A DNA stretch of 64,000 nt from Ceratobasidium sp. AG-K (taxonomy: Eukaryota > Basidiomycota > Agaricomycetes > Cantharellales > Ceratobasidiaceae), in contig JAWNGF010000011.1 in assembly GCA_037039685.1 (NCBI GenBank), positions 310,001 through 374,000 on the forward strand, given 5' to 3'. This document shows, in pieces, positions 57,868 through 64,000 of this stretch. Every line of letters begins with the position of its first letter. Position 1 is the stretch's first letter. The position numbers and the translations under genes are program-made. The notes under the pieces were generated by a model. That model had not been told where the DNA came from. It saw only the letters and a program-made list of their open reading frames with translations, and did no database searches.

Positions 57868-60355
57868 ATGGCTCGGTTAAATCTTTGGTCTCTCCTTCTT
57901 GCCCCGTGTCTCGCCGTGTCTGCGCGTGCGGCATGGACCTTGACTCAGCCTGGTACCACTGGAGTGTGCGTTACATCGAATTAATCCTGGAGTTTCTTGC
58001 TGATATACTTCCAGTGGTGCAATGCAACTGGCAGTTGTTAGTTCTGATACTGTTTTGATCATTGACAAGCTCGAGAACAACCCTCTGCACGACGAGCAAG
58101 ACAAGCCTGTCTGGGCCTCTGTGTATTCTCTAAAGACCGATACTGCCCGGCCCATCAAGCTCGTTACCAACAGCTTCTGCGCGGGTGGCGGATGGCTCTC
58201 CAACGGAACCAGTGCGTACCTGACCCCTGTCCCGCTTCGCGTAGCTCACCATGTGATATTTTGAAATCAAGTGGTCAACATTGGTGGAAACCCGATCGTC
58301 GAAGTTGCTGGAGTGGCAGCTCCGAATGGATTGCAGGGCGTGCGTTTGTACAACCCTTGTGCCGAGAACGAGAACTGCGATATCTACGAGAGCCCAAACG
58401 TGAGTCGTTGCGGTATACCTATCTAGCTTGTTCTGACTCGCTTGGATGAACAGCGCATCAGGCTTACTTCTGCCAGGTGGTATCCTTCGGGCGCGCGTCT
58501 TTCTGATGGGTTGCTCATGGTTATTGGCGGTGCTTTCGGCGGTGGGTATCCGAGATGTGGAAGTCGAGTCGATGCTGATTTGTCTTCAAGGCGGCTGGAC
58601 CAACTTCAAGGAATTGAACAATCCCACCTACGAATTCTATCCGCCCAAGAACATCAACGGATTCAACGGTTTGTTAATCATCCTCTACCTGGGACTTCGC
58701 TAATTTAATTTCGCCTAGGTTTGCAAATCCCAAGCCCGTTCTTGGTAGACAGTGAGTTGGTTCTACCTCGCCAAAGCACCCCTCTAACCCAACCCACCAG
58801 CTCTCCCGCATAACCTCTTTCCCCACGTCAATGCCCTTCCCAATGGCCAAGTCTTTGTCGCCGCCAACAACAAGTCCAGTACGTCCCTCGGCTAACCACC
58901 GAACGTGGCGCTCATGAATTTCATCAGTGATGCTCGATTGGCAACGCAACATCGAGACCCGCCTCCCGGACCTTCCCAATGGCCAGCGGGTGACTTACCC
59001 CATGAGCGGGGCGGGCGTGATGCTTCCATTGCGATACGAGAACAACTATGCTGCGGAGATTCTGTTGTGCGGTGGTTCGGATGTTTCGTGAGTGTTTAAT
59101 TTGTTGTTGGGGAGTTTGCGTTGAGTTTGGGGTAGGGATACGGTCAAGGAAGGCGAGTTGAGCTCTCAGACTCCTGCGAGTTCCCAGTGCGCTCGGATGG
59201 TTCTCAACTCCAAGGGTATCAAGAAGGTTCGTTCCGATGTTTCGCTTTGGAAATATGCATGAGTCTGACTATTTCGTAGGGCTGGCAAGTGGAGAAGATG
59301 CCTGATCCACGAAGTGAGTCTATCTTTCTCAATACGTCTACCCAATATCCTAATCAACTTCCTGGTGATGCCCGACGGCGTACTCCTCCCCGACGGCAAA
59401 GTCCTCATTGTCAACGGCGCTAAGAGCGGGACTGCCGGATATGGCAACGTCCAGCAGCAAGTCGGATTCTCCAACGCCGACAACCCAGTCTTCCAACCGG
59501 TCTTGTACGACCCCGAAGCCCCGGCTGGGAAGCGCTTCTCGAGCGAGGGGTTGCCGACGAGTAACATTGCTAGGATGTACCACTCTGTTGCGTGAGTATC
59601 CGTTTCGGCGAGGCTGAAACGAGGCTGACTGGGTTGCGTAGGACTTTGTTGCCCAGCGGTGCGGTCATGATCGCTGGTTCCAACCCGAACGAGGATGTGA
59701 CGGAGCGGACGTATGGAACCGAGTTTAGGACCGAGATGCTCTTCCCCGTGCGTTCCTCATATAATTTCCAAGTTACCTTTACTTATGGTACTGTATAGGA
59801 CTATATGTCCAAGCCCCGTCCGACCATCGTCAACTTCCCCCAAAAGCTCCGCTATGGGCGTGGTGGCTCGTTGACCGTTTCGTTCCCGCTCAAGAAGCAC
59901 AAGCGTTGGTTGTTCAAGAAGGTCGAGGTGGTTCTGATGGATCTCGGGTTCGCAACGCACGGTGTTCACAGTGAGTCCGTTCAGTCACTTTCTCAAATCT
60001 AGTTCTAAGTAATTGGCGCAGTGGATCAAAGGATGGTCACTCTCCCCGCGGTCATGATCGGGCGCAAGCTGGTTACCTTCAGTGGCCCGCCCAACCCGAA
60101 TGGTGAGTTTAGTAGAGTCGCAATATATACGGTGCTAATACGAATCGGTTAGTCTACCCTCCTGGTCCCGCTTGGCTCTTTGTGGTCGTCGATGGTATCC
60201 CCTCGGTGGCTCAAAAGGTTATGATCGGCGACGGACGTGACCCGCCAGTTGACCAAGGCGCTATTGACAAGTGAGCCTATACGTTCCGTCATGAGAGTTT
60301 ACCTAACGCCTTTATTCCTAGCATGCTCGCCAACACTGGCAACCCCATCAACTAA
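57868..60355 (+). CDS. Glyoxal oxidase-type copper radical oxidase, copy 6 (divergent)
   Basis: Most divergent member of the array, and open throughout. Signal peptide MARLNLWSLLLAPCLAVSARA, then AWTLTQPGTTGV. The radical Cys is in NSFCAGGGWLSNGT (Ala-Gly-Gly-Gly where the others have ATGT) and the Tyr in SARWYPSGARLSDG. Tyr-His is in ARMYHSVATLLPSGAVMI and the late His in LMDLGFATHGVH. Its Kelch region is less similar to the other copies, and it has an extra basic insertion LKKHKRWLFKKVEV before the last copper ligand. It carries an intron of about 55 bp inside GGAFGG|GWTNF that copies 1-5 lack. It lacks one intron present in the others between the HV block and LPNG. The end is MLANTGNPIN. 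Copies 1-5 are clearly closer to each other, so this may be the older member of the cluster. Confidence 0.93.
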
Positions 60356-61361
60356 ATTCAATCCCAATTTTCTCTCATCGGACACCTTTAAACATGATTC
60401 ACGACTCGGACACTACTCTTACCGCAACGACCAAAGCCACCTTTCTTCACTTGCCGTCGTACCTTTTTTTTTTTCTTTCAGACGACGGTCACTTCATGAC
60501 GGACACCCTTTTTTACCTCGATTACACAACGGACACCCCTTTACCTTTACTTCACGATGGACTGTCTTTGCTTTGCCTATATGGACTTTGGGTCGTTGCC
60601 CCTCATTGGTTTGGGACCTTACGGATACACATTTGCGCACATGTGTTGTACTTTTTTGATGGTCGTAATTGCATTGTTGATGCATCGGTGATTGAAACAC
60701 CTACCCTGGAGCACCTTATCCCACTTGCCTGACATGGTGGAGAAATATGCGTGGGGGAGAGTATGTGCGGCGCTGGAATTAGTTATGTGCTTAGGTTTGT
60801 AGTGAATGGGCTCTGACCACAGCATGAGCTTGAGTAATATTTGATCTGGAGTAGTTGCATCATTTGTTGGGATATTGCTTCTTCTGATGAGAATACCCGG
60901 GCTTCGTACGGATTTGAAGATGCAATGTCAGCTTGACCGACCAATCGCTCGTCGAAAAATTGGCTAAAAAATGACTGGCCTAGGGTGGGTAAATGGATTA
61001 CTCATCTATCTAGGAGGAATCGCCTTCGGGGACCAACGTTTGTGGGCCAGTACGGCGTCATGAAAATGATTTGTTCAGTAATACCCGATTACATTTATGC
61101 GTGCCAGGAGCTAGGTTGAGATCCGGGTGCTCCATATGGCACGCGCTCCGAAATCCCCGGGATGCAGCCTTCTAGGAGGTATGTACAAGCGCTACGCAGC
61201 TGCGTTGCTCCGATTGCACAGCATATGCGTATTGCTCCACCAATGACATGTAGCGTATCGGGGATCATTAGGGAGACGCCCGTGGCTTACAGGAAGGAAT
61301 AAGGTTTCTGCAGACCTATGTAAAGGTGGTGGCGATCACGTCTCCCCAGTCCCACCTCAAA
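60356..61361. other. Intergenic between glyoxal oxidase 6 and P450
   Basis: About 1 kb with no recognised gene. A run of T bases near 60.47 kb lies in the 3' flank of copy 6. Confidence 0.35.
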
Positions 61362-63451
61362 ATGCTTACTGATTCGGCCCAGTCGGTTCAATACTGCGTC
61401 GCGGCGGGAGGAGTCGTGGTAAGCTATTTCTCCGCCTATATAGCAATGTTAGGAGGACCGTAACCTGAAAATGACGCTTTAAGCTTGCGTATTATATTGT
61501 ACCGTACCTGCTCGATCCTTATGACTATCGTCGGCGCTTCTCTGGACCCCGGCTAGCCGCATTTACAAACTGGTGGATGTCGAACGCCGTCAAGACTGGA
61601 CATCACAGCGAAATTATCAAGGAACTTCATGAAAGATACGGTGCGCAATCAAATTCCTTTGCTCTGTCCAGTAGCTAAACCCATTTCCCCCAGGGACTTT
61701 TGTAAGAATTGGACCCAATCACATCAGTATTGCTGACCCTGCTGCACACGAGGTCAGTATCTGCTTCATGGCATTGCAGAGTATGACATACAGAAATCGA
61801 CATTATATATGCGTAGGCTGTGTATGGGCATGCCGGTGGCTTACTCAAGTCCGAGTTCTATGATGCGTTCTCACACGGGAAGCCAGATATGTTTAATGTC
61901 CGGGACAGAGTTGATCACGCCAGTAGGGATTTTCCATAATTTTACTGGAGGTCGAGTGTTGACCGAGATGCTGCAGAAAAGCGCAAGCGCATTGCGAACA
62001 TTTTCAGTCCTCAGAATGTGGTTGCTTTTGAGCCCCGCGTGAGTAGGCATATTCGGAAGCTATGCGAGCAGCTGGACCTGCGCTGTGGCGAGGCAAAACG
62101 AGGTATTTCGGGGTTTAATTGGGTTGCAAGAGACGGTCGGGCGGTGGTAGATTGTTGTGCACGTAGGTGCCTGCTTCACATTTTCAAGGAATAATGTTTG
62201 CACACTCCGCTGATGGTTCCTTCTGACTCAGAGTTCGGCTTCTTGGCATTTGACATTATCAGCGACCTGGCGCTTGGGTCATCTTTTGGCATGGTGCAGC
62301 TCCAGAAAGATGCCACCTCCATTGGGCAGCCTACTGCATCCATCAAAGCTACCGGACAAAAAGTGAAAGAGGTACCAGTGATTAGCAATATCGCCAGCAC
62401 CGGCACGTTGATGATGACCCTCGCCGTATACCCTTCGTGGATCCACACTTTTTTAAAGCTCCTTCCCTGGCACATCCCAAGGGTATTTCGTGTGGTCCAG
62501 CTCTTTAACTTTACCATGGCAGCAGTTAACGAAAGGTTGACACGGGGCTCCAAGCGACTTGAGGGTGGGATGGATGGCATCGATTTTCTGGACAAACTAC
62601 TAGAAGTACGCAATGAGGATGACTCGGTGCCACCCCACGATGAAATTATCTCTGAAGCACTACTTCTGATTGGCGCAGGCGGAGATACAACAGCTAGGCA
62701 AGTATTTAGGTTTTAAATCTCATGTAGATTCTCATACACATTCCTATGACCCAGCTCCTTGGGAGCCTTAGGTTATTACTTAGCTAGCCATCCAGAGGCT
62801 CAACGAAAGCTACAAGAAGAATTAGATCGACATGCTCCTATTGAAACGGAAGGCGAGGAAGCGGGCACTGCTCCTACAAGGCCAGTCGTTGAGTACGAAC
62901 AGGTCAAAAACCTCCCCTACCTGAATGCTTGTATCAAGGAGGCGCTTCGCCTCCATTCAGTGGTCGCTACTGGCCTACCGCGTGTTGTCCCCTCTGGCAA
63001 GGCGTTCATGTTTGGCGGGGAAACCTTCAAAGCGGGAAGCGTCGTTAGTGTCCCCTCGTTTACAACCAATCGACTGGGTGTTTGGGGTTCAGATGCTGCA
63101 GAGTTTCGACCCGAGCGATGGTTGGAGGACGAATCCGCCTCCTTGAACAAATATTTCGTATCGTTTTCAGTTGGACCTAGGTGAGTTCAATAATCGACGT
63201 GTCACGCATACGGCCGAGGAGTTTGAGCATATCAGGTCTTGTGTTGGTCGCAACCTGGCGATGATGAACCTGCTGGTAATAGCTGGAACTATATTTCGTC
63301 GCTATGAGTTCGAAGCCCTCCCGACGACCAAGGTGCGGAGCGTTAAGTCTTCTGTGAGATTGATATCTCACTTTGACGTTTGTAGTTGCGTAATCACGAG
63401 GGGTTTGTCCGAGAGGCCATTCATTGCGAAGTAGCCATCAGGAGGCGGTGA
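61362..63451 (+). CDS. Cytochrome P450 monooxygenase
   Basis: Haem-thiolate monooxygenase, probably in the endoplasmic reticulum through a short N-terminal hydrophobic segment (residues about 7-28). In order: PYDYRRRFSGPRLAAFTNWW, RYGTFVRIGPNHISIADPAA, RDRVDHAKKRKRIANIFSPQ, FLAFDIISDLALGSSFGMVQ, the I-helix oxygen-activation motif (LLIGAGGDTTA), the K-helix ExxR (KEALRLHSVV), FRPERW in the PERF region and, across an intron, the haem loop FSVGPRSCVGRNLAM with its ligand cysteine. Two joins resolve apparent stops: an intron starting GTAGGG near 61.92 kb and one starting GTAGGT near 62.16 kb. The intron after DTTA (62698-62754) needs a GC donor. The C-terminus is HEGFVREAIHCEVAIRRR, ending in TGA. 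About 540 residues. The substrate is unknown. Confidence 0.9.
62698..62754 (+). other. GC-AG intron in P450 after the I-helix
   Basis: AG is followed by GCAAGT; the acceptor is CAG at 62754. It joins GDTTA to SSLGALGYYLASHPEAQ in frame, the normal P450 continuation. A GT donor five bases later gives a frameshift. Confidence 0.7.
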
Positions 63452-63588
63452 ATAGTGGATGAATAATGCATAACTTTTCATCGTGTCACCGTCTAATCTA
63501 GGTTTCCCTCTAAATCTTCCGCATTGATAATGGTACAGCAAATGATTTAGGCGTTTTACTAGGAGTTAGGATTTTTTTCTACTTTCAG

Positions 63589-63677
63589 CCCACGGATGGC
63601 TTGTTCGGGAGGCAGCTCAGTGCGAGGTGGTGATGAGGCTGCGAGGAATCGGGTCCCGAAGCAGTAAGGGGGTGTAA
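63589..63677 (+). pseudogene. Second P450 terminal exon (relic or alternative exon)
   Basis: After a TTTCAG acceptor at about 63583-63588 the sequence reads HGWLVREAAQCEVVMRLR, continues for ten more residues and ends at TAA. It aligns without gaps with the last exon of the adjacent P450 (HEGFVREAIHCEVAIRRR), about 10 of 18 positions identical. No other exon of a second P450 is visible downstream within the window. The phase differs from that needed by the upstream donor, so a relic of a duplicated gene is more likely than a working alternative exon. Confidence 0.6.
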
Positions 63678-64000
63678 TTCTTATTGAGCAAGGTAAAGTT
63701 CTGCATGGTTTGAGAGAGTCATTGAATTGGAATATTATATGAAGATGAGCATCAGACTGGATATTTCCGCCAGCCTTTGTGACAGTCTTTGAATCGGAAG
63801 CCTCGATACATGATGATTGTCATCAGGGATGTCAATGTTCTAATTTGTAGGATAGATATTCCTTCGCTCGTAGCTCCGGGCACCGTTCATTTGTGATATT
63901 GAGTCACGATATTAGATGGATATATGAGCGATAACCTATGAATCGTTACACGCGCGCTTAAAGTATCTGACTTGGTCCAAACAAAATGGCTTAGTAATCA
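63678..64000. other. 3' flank at window end
   Basis: No gene recognised in the last 320 bases. Confidence 0.35.

Noticed and set aside
61905..61990. Apparent in-frame stop in the P450 (after the VDHASRDFP reading)
   Set aside because: An intron from GTAGGG to GCTGCAG removes it and joins VDHA to KKRKRIANIFSP, the expected P450 sequence.
1..64000. CRISPR arrays, bacterial-type operons, insertion sequences or complete LTR elements
   Set aside because: No regularly spaced direct repeats, no transposase or reverse transcriptase motifs and no terminal repeats were seen; gene structure is plainly fungal.

Overview
The window looks like nuclear DNA of a filamentous basidiomycete, probably an agaricomycete close to Rhizoctonia/Ceratobasidiaceae. 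This is inferred from dense short introns of about 45-60 bp, families typical of wood- and litter-decay agaricomycetes (glyoxal oxidase, laccase, expanded F-box/LRR and Zn2Cys6 paralogs) and many tandem duplications. No bacterial-style operons, CRISPR arrays, rRNA or convincing tRNA genes were seen.

Layout. 0.3-4.2 kb: farnesyl diphosphate synthase (+), mitochondrial pyruvate carrier MPC1 (-) and a short-chain dehydrogenase (+). 4.5-11.9 kb: three tandem Zn2Cys6 transcription-factor paralogs, all on the minus strand. 12.2-15.8 kb: two decayed F-box/LRR-like paralogs (-). 16.6-17.8 kb: an HSL-type alpha/beta hydrolase (+). 18.6-26.3 kb: a two-gene unit, duplicated in tandem, made of a single-pass membrane protein (+) and a large protein of unknown family (-) with invariant His and Asn-Cys motifs. 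In the second unit only the large gene survives and the membrane gene is a relic. 27.1-28.5 kb: an Old Yellow Enzyme (-). 31.1-33.0 kb: a single-pass membrane SH3 protein (+).

34-60.4 kb holds the main feature: six glyoxal-oxidase-type copper radical oxidase genes, all on the plus strand. They are interrupted by one laccase-type multicopper oxidase (-, between copies 3 and 4) and one F-box gene (-, between copies 4 and 5). Glyoxal oxidases are secreted enzymes that oxidise small aldehydes and release hydrogen peroxide; laccases oxidise phenols with oxygen. Together the block looks like an extracellular oxidative, lignin- or phenol-modifying locus. By reading, copies 1, 3 and 6 are open throughout. 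Copies 2 and 4 carry single-base frameshifts, copy 5 carries one close to its 3' end, and copy 3 has lost the ancestral stop codon. 61.4-63.5 kb: a cytochrome P450 (+), followed by a relic of a second P450 terminal exon.

Two patterns run across the window: repeated local duplication with one copy decaying, and at least four introns that only restore conserved motifs if a GC-AG splice pair is used. All exon structures were inferred by eye from conserved motifs and splice consensus; single-base frameshifts could also be consensus errors in the assembly.
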